From positions 124,001-188,000 of the forward strand of contig NZ_JAEKJZ010000003.1 in the NCBI RefSeq assembly GCF_017309185.1: a DNA stretch of 64,000 nt, written 5' to 3'. Source of the stretch: Roseibium aggregatum (GTDB lineage Bacteria > Pseudomonadota > Alphaproteobacteria > Rhizobiales > Stappiaceae). Numbering within the stretch: the first letter of the stretch is position 1; the number at the start of each line of letters is the position of its first letter. This document shows positions 1-8,875 of this stretch, piece after piece. The notes beneath the pieces were generated by a model that had not been told where the DNA came from, made no database searches, and saw nothing but the letters and a program-made list of their open reading frames with translations. The position numbers and the translations under genes were made by a program.

Positions 1-2
1 GC

Positions 3-1745
3 GAAACTGTCGGTGTGCTGGCGTTCCAGATGCCTGTGGGAACGATCAACGCGTTCATGCGCCGCAATTTCGGTCTGGGGGAAACCGGTGAGATCCTGTT
101 GGTCGGCGAAGACAGGCTTATGCGCAACGATTCGGAATTTACCAAAGGCGTGGACGATATTCTGGTCACAAAGATCTCAAGCCCGGTTGTCGACAAGGCG
201 TTCCAGGACGGCACCGCCTTCGGCATAGACACCTTGCACCGGAGCGAGAAGCTGGAATTCGATGCCGTGAAATTCGATTATCGCGGCGTACCGTATGTGC
301 TTGTTGCGGCCCAGTCCTACGACGCGGCCGTTGCCCCGATCGTCAAGGCACGCAACAACATGTTCGTCGTTGCACTCGGGCTGCTTGTCATTGCCTCTGT
401 CGCGGCCATTTTCGCTGCGCGCTCGATTACCAGACCGATTGCCAGGCTCGTGGACGCGATGGAGCGTCTTGCCGGTGGCGATACGAAGGTTGAAATCGAT
501 GGTGTGGGGCGATCCGACGAAATCGGCGACATGAGCAAAGCAGTCCAGGTCTTCAAGGACAATGCGATCGAGCGCCTGAAGCTTGAACAGCAGGCTCAAA
601 ACGAGCGGGACCGCGAACGTCAGCGGCAGATCTTCCTCGAGGACCTAATCAATAGCTTCAAGTCCACGATTTCGACGCGCCTGGCCACTGTCGCGGATCA
701 GATGTCCAGCATGCGCAACTCGGCGGAAACCTTGAACACTCTGGCAAGCGATGCCCAGTCGGAAGCGAATTCGGCCGGAAACGCTTCACGGAGCGCTTCG
801 GAAAACGTGTCGGCGGTTGCCGCCGCGACCGAGGAAATGACGGCCACTGTTCAGGAAATCGCCAATCAGACCGAGGCCACGACGAAAATCGTCAACGAGA
901 CCGTCGAGGCGGCGGAGGCGACCAACCGCAACGTGGCCACGCTTTCGGAGGCTGCCGATCATATCGGCAGCGTCGTCAATCTGATCCGGGAAATCGCGGC
1001 CCAGACCAACCTCCTGGCCCTGAACGCGACCATCGAGGCCGCCCGGGCGGGCGAGGCCGGGCGCGGCTTCGCGGTCGTCGCGGCGGAGGTCAAGGACCTC
1101 GCCGAGCAGACGTCCAAGGCTACCGACGAAATCTCAGGGCGTATCGGCGGTATTCAGACGTCGGTGCGCGATGCAGCTGGCGCGATCGGGCACATTTTCG
1201 AAAAAGTCTCCGACATCAAGGCTCTGACGAGTTCCGTGGCCGGGGCCATCGAAGAACAGCGTGCCGCCAACGAGGAAATCGCCCGCTCGGCAAAAATGGC
1301 CAGCGACAGCACGGGAGCCGCCGCCGACAACATGAGTTCGGTTTCCGGAGCGGTGCTGCAAACCTCCGACGAAGCCGGATCGGTGAACGCGTCCTCGGAT
1401 CTTGTTTCCGAAGCCAGCGATCGTCTTGCCGAGGAGGTCGAGCGGTTCCTTCAGGATGTGACCAAGGACGTGGAGGACCGCCGCCACGCCGCGCGCAAGG
1501 CCTTTTCGCAGGAAGTGACCGTCAGACTTGAAGACGGCGGGAAGCGGACCGTCGAGTTTATCGACGTGAGCGCCAAAGGCGCGCAGGTCAAGGACATGAA
1601 AGACGTTGCCGTCGGCCATAGCCTGGTCTTCGAGCTCATGGATGGAACGCATCTTTCCGGGAAGGTCGTGCGCATGACGGAAGCCGGCTGCGGCGTTGAA
1701 TTCACGCAGGTCCTGCAAGAGGACCACGCCCTGATCGCCGCCTGA
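3..1745 (+). CDS. Methyl-accepting chemotaxis protein with C-terminal PilZ domain (5' end cut off)
   Basis: The frame is open from the window edge, so the N terminus lies upstream. What remains starts inside a Cache-like periplasmic sensor. A membrane helix follows (about residues 116-140 of the visible part, ending in ARSITRP), then a HAMP linker with the usual RP and DEIGDM motifs. Next comes the cytoplasmic signalling domain with the conserved hairpin tip ([23 protein letters not shown] region). The last ~85 residues form a PilZ domain: the R-x3-R motif (RRHAAR) is followed by D-x-S-x2-G (DVSAKG), the signature that binds cyclic-di-GMP. The protein should pass ligand signals to CheA/CheW with a c-di-GMP input. 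A hairpin terminator follows at once, so transcription ends here. Confidence 0.93.
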   Translation, partial: ETVGVLAFQMPVGTINAFMRRNFGLGETGEILLVGEDRLMRNDSEFTKGVDDILVTKISSPVVDKAFQDGTAFGIDTLHRSEKLEFDAVKFDYRGVPYVLVAAQSYDAAVAPIVKARNNMFVVALGLLVIASVAAIFAARSITRPIARLVDAMERLAGGDTKVEIDGVGRSDEIGDMSKAVQVFKDNAIERLKLEQQAQNERDRERQRQIFLEDLINSFKSTISTRLATVADQMSSMRNSAETLNTLASDAQSEANSAGNASRSASENVSAVAAATEEMTATVQEIANQTEATTKIVNETVEAAEATNRNVATLSEAADHIGSVVNLIREIAAQTNLLALNATIEAARAGEAGRGFAVVAAEVKDLAEQTSKATDEISGRIGGIQTSVRDAAGAIGHIFEKVSDIKALTSSVAGAIEEQRAANEEIARSAKMASDSTGAAADNMSSVSGAVLQTSDEAGSVNASSDLVSEASDRLAEEVERFLQDVTKDVEDRRHAARKAFSQEVTVRLEDGGKRTVEFIDVSAKGAQVKDMKDVAVGHSLVFELMDGTHLSGKVVRMTEAGCGVEFTQVLQEDHALIAA

Positions 1746-1767
1746 CGGCGAGACGTCACCATTCTGG

Positions 1768-1796
1768 AAAAGGACACCTTCGGGTGTCCTTTTTGT
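1768..1796 (+). terminator. Rho-independent terminator of the chemoreceptor gene
   Basis: Perfect 8-bp stem (AGGACACC/GGTGTCCT) at 1771-1790 with a TTCG tetraloop, preceded by an A run and followed by a T run. It begins about 25 bases after the chemoreceptor stop codon. Confidence 0.9.
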
Positions 1797-1929
1797 TGCG
1801 GCACATGCGGAAACGGGATCCGCTCGCCGGTGCCGGACACCTTGCAGGAACACCACAATGTGATCCCGTTCCGGATCTTTTCGCGGCAGGATGAGCGTTC
1901 CTGGAAGAACCAGCCGAAAGCGAAGTCTC

Positions 1930-2601
1930 ATGACCGATACAGCCGACCTGACCATGGACGATGTTCTGCAGATCGACATTGTCTCCGATGTTGTCTGCCC
2001 CTGGTGCATCGTCGGCTTCAAGCAGCTTGAACAGGCGATCCGGAAAACGGGGGTTTCTGTCGCGGTCAAATGGCATCCCTTCGAGCTCAATCCCGACATG
2101 CCGGAGGAAGGTGAAAACCTGCGTGAGCACATCATGCGCAAATACGGCTCAACCGTCGAGCAGTCCCAGGACGCCCGCAACCGGCTGACGGAACTCGGGG
2201 CGGGTCTCGGCTTCGAGTTCCGCTTCACCGATGACATGCGTATGGTGAATACCTTCAAGGCGCACCAGCTCCTGCACTGGGCCGGTCCGCAGGGAAAAGA
2301 GCATCTTTTGAAGATGGCTCTGTTCCAGGCTTATTTTCAGGAGCACAGGGATCTCAACGACGTCACGATACTGGCGGATGTCGCCGAAAGTGCCGGGCTT
2401 GACCGGGACGGCGCCACGGCGGCGTTGGAAGATGGCCGGTTTGGCGACGCGGTCCGCCGGGAAGAGGCGTTCTGGACCGGCAACGGAATTCACGGCGTGC
2501 CCGCGATCGTTTTCGAGCGCGAGCATCTCGTGAGCGGCGCGCAAGGGGTCGAGAACTTCACGAAAATCATCGAACACCTGACGGGCGGCGAGGCGGGCTG
2601 A
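1930..2601 (+). CDS. DsbA family oxidoreductase (FrnE/2-hydroxychromene-2-carboxylate isomerase-like)
   Basis: A 223-residue thioredoxin-fold protein without a signal peptide, so probably cytoplasmic. The CPWC redox motif follows the first strand (IVSDVVCPWCIVG). Then come the all-helical insert typical of DsbA-like proteins and, near the C terminus, the cis-Pro loop GVPAIVFE plus the LVSGAQ element. This pattern matches FrnE-like disulfide oxidoreductases. In-frame ATGs exist at 1891, 1930 and 1954. I chose 1930 because homologues usually begin shortly before the first strand, but its ribosome site is weak. It is a single-gene unit, convergent with the sugar operon on the other strand. Confidence 0.88.
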   Translation: MTDTADLTMDDVLQIDIVSDVVCPWCIVGFKQLEQAIRKTGVSVAVKWHPFELNPDMPEEGENLREHIMRKYGSTVEQSQDARNRLTELGAGLGFEFRFTDDMRMVNTFKAHQLLHWAGPQGKEHLLKMALFQAYFQEHRDLNDVTILADVAESAGLDRDGATAALEDGRFGDAVRREEAFWTGNGIHGVPAIVFEREHLVSGAQGVENFTKIIEHLTGGEAG

Positions 2602-2632
2602 CGGTCCGTTTCCGTGCCTTGGGTGGGCGCTT

Positions 2633-2676
2633 ATACCAACCTCAACAAATAAGACCCTATTTGTTGAGGTTGGTAT
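2633..2676. terminator. Long perfect hairpin between convergent genes (bidirectional terminator)
   Basis: Two 19-bp arms (ATACCAACCTCAACAAATA and its exact complement) flank a six-base loop AGACCC. The hairpin sits between the DsbA-like gene (plus) and the SMP-30 gene (minus) and touches the latter's stop codon. A/T-rich flanks on both sides fit termination in both directions. A repeat-family element is an alternative. Confidence 0.75.
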
Positions 2677-3515
2677 TAGAGGCGTACACGGTGTTCCGCG
2701 CGTCCGGGAACCGGTGCTTCGGTCATGTAGGTCTTGCCGTCGGCCTCGCCGTTCAGTCCTTCGGCCGCTGTCGTCATGAAAAGTGTCCTGAAGTCGCTTC
2801 CGCCGAATGACGGACAGGTGACCTGGACCGCAGGCACGGAAATCCTCTGGAGGAAAGTCCCGTCGGGCGCGTAGCGGGCCAGCCGCCCGGCGCCCCATTG
2901 GGCATTCCAAAGGCATCCTTCGCCGTCGACAACAGATCCGTCCGGATTGAGATCGTCGGCTCCCAGGTCGACGAAAAGAGCAGGCTCTGACGCAGGCCAG
3001 CCTTCCTCGTCCAGGGCGACGCGCCGGATGGATTGTCTCTCCGTGTCCGCGAAATAGGCGGTGCGGGCGTCCGGCGAGAAACAGATCGAGTTTGAAATCG
3101 TGATGCCGCCGAAGAGCTTGCGCAATTCGCCCTTGTGGTAGCGGTAGATCGCACCGGCACTCGTTTCGGCATGGATCCCCATGGTGCCGATCCAGAAGCC
3201 GCCCATCGGATCCGCGCGTCCGTCATTGGAGCGCGTTACCGGATTATCGGCCTCCAGATCGCAGAGGTTTACGGACGCGCCGCTTTCGAGATCGAACCGG
3301 AACAGCTTGCTGGCGCTGGCGATCAGCAGTTCGTTGCGGCTGACCCATCCGGCTGCCGAGACGTATTCGTCGAACTGCCAGGACTTCGGCGTGCCATCTT
3401 CCCGTGTCAGAAGCTGCTTGCTCAGAATGTCGAACCAGAAGAGCTGCTGCCGCTCCGGATGCCAGAGCGGCCCTTCGCCCAGGACACACTGGCGCTCGTC
3501 GAATACCTGGCTCAT
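2676..3515 (-). CDS. SMP-30/gluconolactonase family sugar lactonase
   Basis: A 279-residue six-bladed propeller lactonase. Visible metal-site signatures are the N-terminal GEGPLWHP (Glu14), the central SNDGRADPMGGFWIGTMG and the late NPDGSVVDGEGCLWNAQWG. Such enzymes hydrolyse aldonolactones to aldonic acids. It is the last of four tightly coupled minus-strand genes: its ATG overlaps the aldolase stop by four bases (ATGA). In this operon it would open the lactone made by the upstream SDR before the dehydratase, kinase and aldolase steps. The exact sugar cannot be read from the sequence; galactose or a related sugar is inferred from the kinase and aldolase. Confidence 0.88.
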   Translation of the reverse strand: MSQVFDERQCVLGEGPLWHPERQQLFWFDILSKQLLTREDGTPKSWQFDEYVSAAGWVSRNELLIASASKLFRFDLESGASVNLCDLEADNPVTRSNDGRADPMGGFWIGTMGIHAETSAGAIYRYHKGELRKLFGGITISNSICFSPDARTAYFADTERQSIRRVALDEEGWPASEPALFVDLGADDLNPDGSVVDGEGCLWNAQWGAGRLARYAPDGTFLQRISVPAVQVTCPSFGGSDFRTLFMTTAAEGLNGEADGKTYMTEAPVPGRAEHRVRL

Positions 3516-4135
3516 GAAACCTCCCCTGTTTCCGCGGCTGCCGTGTCATATGCGGCAACGATTGCGTCCGCCCGTGACCTGATCCCGGCGACGGTCAGGC
3601 CGGGCTTGTAAAGCGCGGTTCCGATGCCGAAACCGGTGACGCCCGCCTCGAGCCACGCCTTGAAATTATCCGGTCCGGCGCCGCCGACCGCATAGGTTTG
3701 CGTTCCCGCCGGCAACACGGCGCGCATGGCCTTCAGGCCATCCGGGCCGATCAGCGAGGCGGGGAAGAACTTGAGACCGTCGGCCCCGTTGCGGAGCGCG
3801 GTGAAGCACTCCGTTGGGGTCATCACCCCGGGAAAGGACGCCATGCCTTCCGCCCTGGTCCTTGCGATCACCTCCGGATTGCAGTCCGGCGAAACGATCA
3901 GCGTGCCGCCCGCCGACTTGACGTCGAGCACTTGTTGCGGGGCGAGCACGGTTCCGGCGCCGATTTCTGCCGCGCCGGAAAAGTGCTGCGCCATGGCTTC
4001 AATGCTTTTCAGGGGTTCCGGCGAATTGAGCGGCACTTCGATCCGGGTGATACCGGAAGCGATCAGTTCTTCTGTGATGGGCAGCGCCTCACCCGGGGTC
4101 AGGCCTCTCAGGATGGCGATCAGGTTCCGGCTCAT
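3512..4135 (-). CDS. dgoA: 2-dehydro-3-deoxy-6-phosphogalactonate aldolase
   Basis: A 207-residue KDPG/KDPGal-type class I aldolase, which splits 2-keto-3-deoxy-6-phosphogalactonate to pyruvate and glyceraldehyde 3-phosphate. The Schiff-base lysine is Lys122 in GLKFFPA and the catalytic glutamate is Glu33 in RIEVPLNSP. The ending VGGAGPDNFKAWLEAGVTGFGIGTALYKPG forms the phosphate site. The RIEVPLNSP element is characteristic of the DgoA branch rather than Eda. The start codon overlaps the dgoK stop (ATGA), and the stop overlaps the lactonase start, so translation is coupled. Galactonate dehydratase, the step between lactonase and kinase, is not in the window. Confidence 0.9.
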   Translation of the reverse strand: MSRNLIAILRGLTPGEALPITEELIASGITRIEVPLNSPEPLKSIEAMAQHFSGAAEIGAGTVLAPQQVLDVKSAGGTLIVSPDCNPEVIARTRAEGMASFPGVMTPTECFTALRNGADGLKFFPASLIGPDGLKAMRAVLPAGTQTYAVGGAGPDNFKAWLEAGVTGFGIGTALYKPGLTVAGIRSRADAIVAAYDTAAAETGEVS

Positions 4136-5052
4136 GACGGCTCTTTCGAAAAGGAGGAAAAGGCGAGGGAGAGACCTTTCAAGGTGATGCTGTCTCCGTC
4201 CAGAAGACTGGTGTCAAAGCCGACACACTCCAGGGCGCTCTCATAGGTTTTCGCGATGCGGTCAGTCCCGACAATGGCAACCGGCCGGTTGGCGATGTCA
4301 TTTTGAACGGCGGCCAGCTCCGCGCCGATCAAGAGACCGGACAGGCGGCCCCGGGCGGCTTCGGGCGTGAGACCGGCGATCAGACCGGCCGCGCGGATCC
4401 CGAAAAGGCCGGCGGTCAATTGCGCGGGGGTTTCGAAGGCTTCCCGAACGGCCTGAGCGAACGCCTCGGCCTCCAGCGCGTCTTGCGACAACCCGTGCCG
4501 GAGAACGGAGTGTCCGCTGAGAAGCGCGAAAACCTCGCCGGTCATCATGGTGCGGAAGGAGATGATCTCGCCGTTGCCGACAATCGCCCACTTCGTGTGG
4601 GTTCCCGGCAGGCACAGGACGCCGTGAAAGTCCGGGTCTTCGGCAAGCACGCCCGCGGTCTGGGTTTCTTCTCCGCGCATGACATCGGCCGGGGCGTGCT
4701 GCAGGACACCGGGCAGGATGAGAACGTCAAGGCGCGTGTCCTGCGTGTCTACCCGGGTGGCTTCTTCAAGAGAGGGCGGGGCGCAGGGGGCCGCTTTATA
4801 GGGTGCCTCCACCCAGCCCTGCCGAGCCCCCGCCATGCCGCAGACGATCACCGGCGTTCTGCTGCCCTCGTCCAGAATATCCCCGATCAGCTCCAGCAGC
4901 GCCGGCTCGAATTCGTTCCGGGCGAGCTTCCCCATGCCTTTGCCAGAGCTCCGCCGGGCAAAAGGGTTTCCCGCGCCGTCCATGGCCCAGATGCGCAGAT
5001 TGCTGGTGCCCCAGTCCGCCGCGATCCAGGATGCCTTGCCCTGCGTGCTCAT
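4132..5052 (-). CDS. dgoK: 2-dehydro-3-deoxygalactonokinase
   Basis: A 306-residue DgoK-family kinase of the ASKHA fold that phosphorylates 2-keto-3-deoxygalactonate. The N-terminal phosphate motif ADWGTSNLRIW, the GMAGARQGWVEAPY segment, LPGTHTKWAIV and the RTMMTGEVFALLSGHSVL stretch are all family hallmarks. The ATG at 5052 was chosen because it overlaps the SDR stop codon by four bases and precedes the phosphate motif by the usual ~10 residues. An open frame extends further upstream but only overlaps the SDR gene. Confidence 0.92.
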   Translation of the reverse strand: MSTQGKASWIAADWGTSNLRIWAMDGAGNPFARRSSGKGMGKLARNEFEPALLELIGDILDEGSRTPVIVCGMAGARQGWVEAPYKAAPCAPPSLEEATRVDTQDTRLDVLILPGVLQHAPADVMRGEETQTAGVLAEDPDFHGVLCLPGTHTKWAIVGNGEIISFRTMMTGEVFALLSGHSVLRHGLSQDALEAEAFAQAVREAFETPAQLTAGLFGIRAAGLIAGLTPEAARGRLSGLLIGAELAAVQNDIANRPVAIVGTDRIAKTYESALECVGFDTSLLDGDSITLKGLSLAFSSFSKEPS

Positions 5053-5813
5053 CCGGTAACCACCACACCGCCGTCGGCGACGAGAACCTGGCCGGTCATG
5101 GCCCTGCTGGCCTCCGAGGCCAGGAACAGGACCGGTTCGACCATTTCCTCCGGCTGAAGCTCCTTCTTCAGGCACTGCCGGTCGATATGGGCCGCAAGGG
5201 TTTCGGCGGTCACCCACATGTCCTTTTGCTTCTGTGTCAGGACCCAGCCGGGAGCGATGGCGTTGACCCTGATGTTATCGGGCCCGAACTCCCGCGCGAG
5301 ACTGCGGGTCAGGCCGGTAATGCCGGAATTCGCGGTCGTATAGGCCGGGTAGCCGGCGTTTCCCATCATGTAGGAGATCGAGGTGAAGTTGACGATGACA
5401 CCTCCTCCCGTAGCCCGCATCGCCGGAATAACGTGCTGGCAGGCGAAGAAATAGGCTTTCAAATTCACCGCCATTGCCTCGTCCCAATAGTTCTCGTCGA
5501 CTTCTCCGGTCGCGTGACGCTGATCGTTGGCGGCGTTGTTGACCAGAATTTCAACCGGCCCATGCGCTTCCGCCGCCTTGTCCAGGGCGGCTTTCAAGGC
5601 TGAGGTATGTGTGGTGTCACACGAAATGTAGAGCGGCCGGTGACCGGTCCTTTTTTCCATGTCATCGCAAAACCCGGAGGCGTCCGAGCGCTGGACAAAG
5701 GCGACCCTGGCGTTCTGGCGGAGAAACCCCTCCGTTACGGCTGCACCGATACCGGAGCCGCCGCCGGTGATGAAGACAGACCTGCCCGCCAGGTCAGAAA
5801 AATTCACGTTCAT
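5049..5813 (-). CDS. SDR family oxidoreductase, probable sugar dehydrogenase, catalytic Lys replaced by Asn
   Basis: A 254-residue short-chain dehydrogenase and first gene of the operon. It has the Rossmann motif TGGGSGIG (residues 16-23), NNAA near 92-95, the helix-4 Asn in AVNLKA, Ser145 and Tyr158. The catalytic motif Y-x3-K, however, reads YTTAN, with Asn162 (codon AAT) in place of lysine. In the operon it should oxidise an aldose to its lactone. The start at 5813 has a good GGGAGAA ribosome site five bases upstream; an ATG at 5828 would overlap that site. The missing lysine makes activity uncertain, although the rest of the fold looks intact. Confidence 0.85.
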   Translation of the reverse strand: MNVNFSDLAGRSVFITGGGSGIGAAVTEGFLRQNARVAFVQRSDASGFCDDMEKRTGHRPLYISCDTTHTSALKAALDKAAEAHGPVEILVNNAANDQRHATGEVDENYWDEAMAVNLKAYFFACQHVIPAMRATGGGVIVNFTSISYMMGNAGYPAYTTANSGITGLTRSLAREFGPDNIRVNAIAPGWVLTQKQKDMWVTAETLAAHIDRQCLKKELQPEEMVEPVLFLASEASRAMTGQVLVADGGVVVTG

Positions 5814-6045
5814 GGCGTTCTCCCGCATTTTTTAGTTGACCTTCCACCCTTGTGACCTTTGTCAATGATGGGGTCGGGAGGGAACGTTACTTCCGGATCG
5901 AGCACCAAACAATGTATCGCGTGAGCGGATCGCGGCTTGACATGAATGCTCGTTCAGGTTTGATAAGTCCGGTCCGGCAATCTGGCGTTGGCTTTGCGGG
6001 AGTTGCTTGAACTCGACCGGGTCCGGATCCACAGGGAGGAAGAGA

Positions 6046-7245
6046 ATGACCAGCAGAATTTTACGCCTGGCCTTGCCGTTTATGGCCGGGCTGGGGCTTG
6101 CATCGGTGGGCACTGTAGGCGCCTGGGCCGAAGACATCAAGATCGCGCATGTTTACGGTAAAACCGGCCCGTTCGAGGCCTATGCCAAGCAGTCGCATAC
6201 GGGCCTGATGATGGGCCTGGAATACGCGACGGACGGCACGATGGAAATCGACGGCCGCAAGATCTTGGTTCTTGAAAAGGACACGCAGCTCAAGCCCGAT
6301 ATCGGCAAGGCCGCTCTGGCGGAGGCGTATGGAGACGATGAGGTCGACATTGCCGTGGGGCCTGTCTCCTCCGGCGTTGCGCTGGCCATGCTGCCGGTGG
6401 CGGAAGAATATGAAAAGCTGCTCATCGTTGAGCCCGCCGTCGCCGATTCCATCACCGGCGAGAACTGGAACCGTTATGTGTTCCGCACGTCCCGCAATTC
6501 CTCCCAGGATGCAGTCGCCAACGCGGTGGCGCTCGGTCAGGAAGGCGTCTCCATCGCGACCCTTGCCCAGGATTATGCTTTCGGGCGCGACGGCGTCGCA
6601 GCCTTCAAGGAAGCGCTGGAAGGCACCGGCGCAAAGCTCGTGTTCGAGGAATACACGCCGACCGACACGCAGGATTTCACAGCCAACGCGCAGCGTATTT
6701 TCGACGCCTTGAAAGACGAGCCGGGCCGCAAGTTCCTGTTTGTCATCTGGGCTGGCGGCGGCAACCCGATCGGCAAGATCAAGGCTATGGAGCCGGAGCG
6801 TTTCGGTGTCGAGATCGCGACCGGCGGCAACATCCTGGCGGCCATGAAGGCCTATAAGGAACTGCCCGGCATGGAGGGCGCGACCTATTACTACTATGAG
6901 ATCCCGAAGAACCCGGTGAACGACTGGCTGGTTGCCGAACACCAGAAGCGCTTCGACGCGCCGCCGGACTTCTTTACCGCAGGAGGCATGTCCGCCGGTA
7001 TCGCGATCGTCGAGGCGATCCGCAAGGCTGGGTCCACGGACACCGAGGACCTGATCGCCGCCATGGAAGGCATGGAATTCGAAACGCCTAAGGGCAAGAT
7101 GATGTTCCGTGCGGAAGATCATCAGGCGCTGCAGCCGATGTATCACTTCAAGATCAAGGTCGATCCTGATGTCGAATGGGGCATTCCGGAACTGGTGCGG
7201 GAACTGAAGATCGAGGACATGAACATCCCGGTTCGCAATCAGTAG
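6046..7245 (+). CDS. ABC transporter periplasmic substrate-binding protein (branched-chain amino acid/Liv type)
   Basis: A 399-residue type-I periplasmic binding protein of the Leu/Ile/Val-aromatic-amide superfamily. A Sec signal peptide ends at about residue 28 (GAWA/EDI), and the mature protein opens with IKIAHVYGKTGPFEAYAKQ, typical of the family. The ATG at 6046 has a strong GGGAGGA ribosome site; the upstream in-frame TTG at 6007 has none. It heads a Liv-type operon and is separated from the ATPase genes by a hairpin. Amino acids, aromatics and amides are all transported by relatives, so the substrate is open. Confidence 0.9.
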   Translation: MTSRILRLALPFMAGLGLASVGTVGAWAEDIKIAHVYGKTGPFEAYAKQSHTGLMMGLEYATDGTMEIDGRKILVLEKDTQLKPDIGKAALAEAYGDDEVDIAVGPVSSGVALAMLPVAEEYEKLLIVEPAVADSITGENWNRYVFRTSRNSSQDAVANAVALGQEGVSIATLAQDYAFGRDGVAAFKEALEGTGAKLVFEEYTPTDTQDFTANAQRIFDALKDEPGRKFLFVIWAGGGNPIGKIKAMEPERFGVEIATGGNILAAMKAYKELPGMEGATYYYYEIPKNPVNDWLVAEHQKRFDAPPDFFTAGGMSAGIAIVEAIRKAGSTDTEDLIAAMEGMEFETPKGKMMFRAEDHQALQPMYHFKIKVDPDVEWGIPELVRELKIEDMNIPVRNQ

Positions 7246-7305
7246 GCTTTTCAACTCCCCGCTGATCGTTATGCTCGGCGGGTAAAGCGCAAAAGCTGCG
7301 AAACC

Positions 7306-7335
7306 CCCGGCCGGATAGACCCTTATCCGGCCGGG
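7306..7335 (+). terminator. Intercistronic hairpin after the binding-protein gene
   Basis: Perfect 12-bp stem (CCCGGCCGGATA/TATCCGGCCGGG) with loop GACCCT, in the 131-base gap between the binding-protein gene and the first ATPase gene. There is no T run, so partial attenuation or 3'-end mRNA protection is more likely than full termination. Confidence 0.7.
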
Positions 7336-7376
7336 ATCGCCTTCACTTTCCTTTTCCCGCCACAGGACCGCCTGCC

Positions 7377-8150
7377 ATGGTCAAAGAGCATCCCATTCTG
7401 GAAACACGGGACCTGACCGTCCGCTTCGGCGGCCATGTCGCGGTCGATCATGTTTCCTGCCGTTTCGACCGGGGGACGCTGACGGCCATCGTCGGTCCGA
7501 ACGGCGCCGGAAAGACCACGTATTTCAACCTGATTTCCGGACAGCTTCCGGCGACGGGGGGCTCTGTCTTCCTGAATGGCGAGGACATCACCGGCATGTC
7601 CGTCCCCAACCGCACGGAACGCGGGATCGGGCGGGCGTTTCAGCTCACCAATCTGTTTCCGACGCTGAGTGTGCGCGAGAACGTAAGGCTCGTCGCGCAG
7701 GCCAAGGCCCGCATGGGGTTCGATCTTTTCTCCATTGCCGAAAGCCATGTCGAACTTCTGGAGCGCGCCGAGCATGTGCTGGCCGAGGTCAGGCTGATCG
7801 ATCAGGCCGATCAGATCGTCTCCGCCCTGCCGCACGGCGATCAGCGGAAGCTGGAAGTGGCCATCCTGATCGCGCTCGGTCCCCAGGTTCTGATGTTCGA
7901 CGAACCGACCGCAGGCATGAGCGTCGACGAGGTGCCGGTGGTGCTTGAACTGATCCAGAAACTGAAAAGCGATTTGGACCGGACGATCCTGCTCGTGGAA
8001 CACAAGATGGACGTGATCCGCAGCCTTGCAGACCGCATCATCGTTTTGCACAACGGCGCCCTGGTGGCCGATGGCGAGCCGGCGGAGGTCATCGCCCTGC
8101 CGGTGGTGCAGGAAGCCTATCTCGGCAAGGCGCCGGAGGCGGCGGCATGA
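7377..8150 (+). CDS. livG: ABC transporter ATPase, LivG type
   Basis: A 257-residue cytoplasmic ATPase of the branched-chain amino acid importer family. It shows the Walker A loop GPNGAGKTT, the Liv-type signature ALPHGDQRKLEVAI, Walker B LMFDEP and the switch histidine in VEHKM. LivG and LivF form the ATPase heterodimer that drives the LivH/LivM pore. Its stop codon overlaps the livF start by four bases (ATGA). Confidence 0.92.
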   Translation: MVKEHPILETRDLTVRFGGHVAVDHVSCRFDRGTLTAIVGPNGAGKTTYFNLISGQLPATGGSVFLNGEDITGMSVPNRTERGIGRAFQLTNLFPTLSVRENVRLVAQAKARMGFDLFSIAESHVELLERAEHVLAEVRLIDQADQIVSALPHGDQRKLEVAILIALGPQVLMFDEPTAGMSVDEVPVVLELIQKLKSDLDRTILLVEHKMDVIRSLADRIIVLHNGALVADGEPAEVIALPVVQEAYLGKAPEAAA

Positions 8151-8875
8151 CAGTGAACCCGCTTCTGTCTCTTCAAGGAGTTCACACCCATATCGGGCCC
8201 TATCACATTCTCCAGGGCGTCGACCTGACGGTGCCGGAAGGCGGCGTGACCGTGCTTCTCGGCCGCAACGGCGCGGGCAAGACCACGACGCTGCGCACGA
8301 TCATGGGGCTCTGGCAGGCCAGCAAGGGCGAAATCCACTTCCATGACCACATGATCACCGGACTGGCGACCCCGGAGATTTCCCGGCGCGGGATCGCCTT
8401 CGTTCCCGAAGACATGGGGATCTTCACCGATCTGACGGTGGAGGAGAACATGATCCTGGCGGCCGTCAACGGTCCGATGGACGCAAAGCGCCTTGCCTGG
8501 ATCAAGGATCTGTTCCCGCCGATAGGAACCTTCTGGGCCTCGCCCGCGGGGACGCTGTCCGGGGGGCAGAAACAGATGCTTTCGGTGGCCCGCGCGATCA
8601 TCGAGCCCCGCCGCCTGATCCTGATCGACGAGCCGACCAAGGGGCTGGCGCCGGCGATCGTCAAGGCGATGATCGATGCCCTGGCGGAACTGAAGGCGAC
8701 CGATACGACCATCCTGCTGGTGGAACAGAATTTCGCCATGGCCTCGAGCATCGGCGACACGGTCGCCGTCATGGACGACGGGCGGATCATCCACAGCGGC
8801 TCCATGCAGGAGCTTGCCGGAGACAGTGCCTTGCAGGAAAAACTGATGGGGCTGAGCCTGGAGGCGCATCAATGA
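8147..8875 (+). CDS. livF: ABC transporter ATPase, LivF type
   Basis: A 242-residue ATPase partner of the preceding LivG. It has Walker A GRNGAGKTT, signature LSGGQKQML, Walker B LILIDEPTKGLAP and switch histidine-region VEQNF. The family-typical TKGLAP segment separates LivF from LivG. Both ends are coupled by ATGA overlaps, to livG upstream and livH downstream. Confidence 0.92.
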   Translation: MTVNPLLSLQGVHTHIGPYHILQGVDLTVPEGGVTVLLGRNGAGKTTTLRTIMGLWQASKGEIHFHDHMITGLATPEISRRGIAFVPEDMGIFTDLTVEENMILAAVNGPMDAKRLAWIKDLFPPIGTFWASPAGTLSGGQKQMLSVARAIIEPRRLILIDEPTKGLAPAIVKAMIDALAELKATDTTILLVEQNFAMASSIGDTVAVMDDGRIIHSGSMQELAGDSALQEKLMGLSLEAHQ

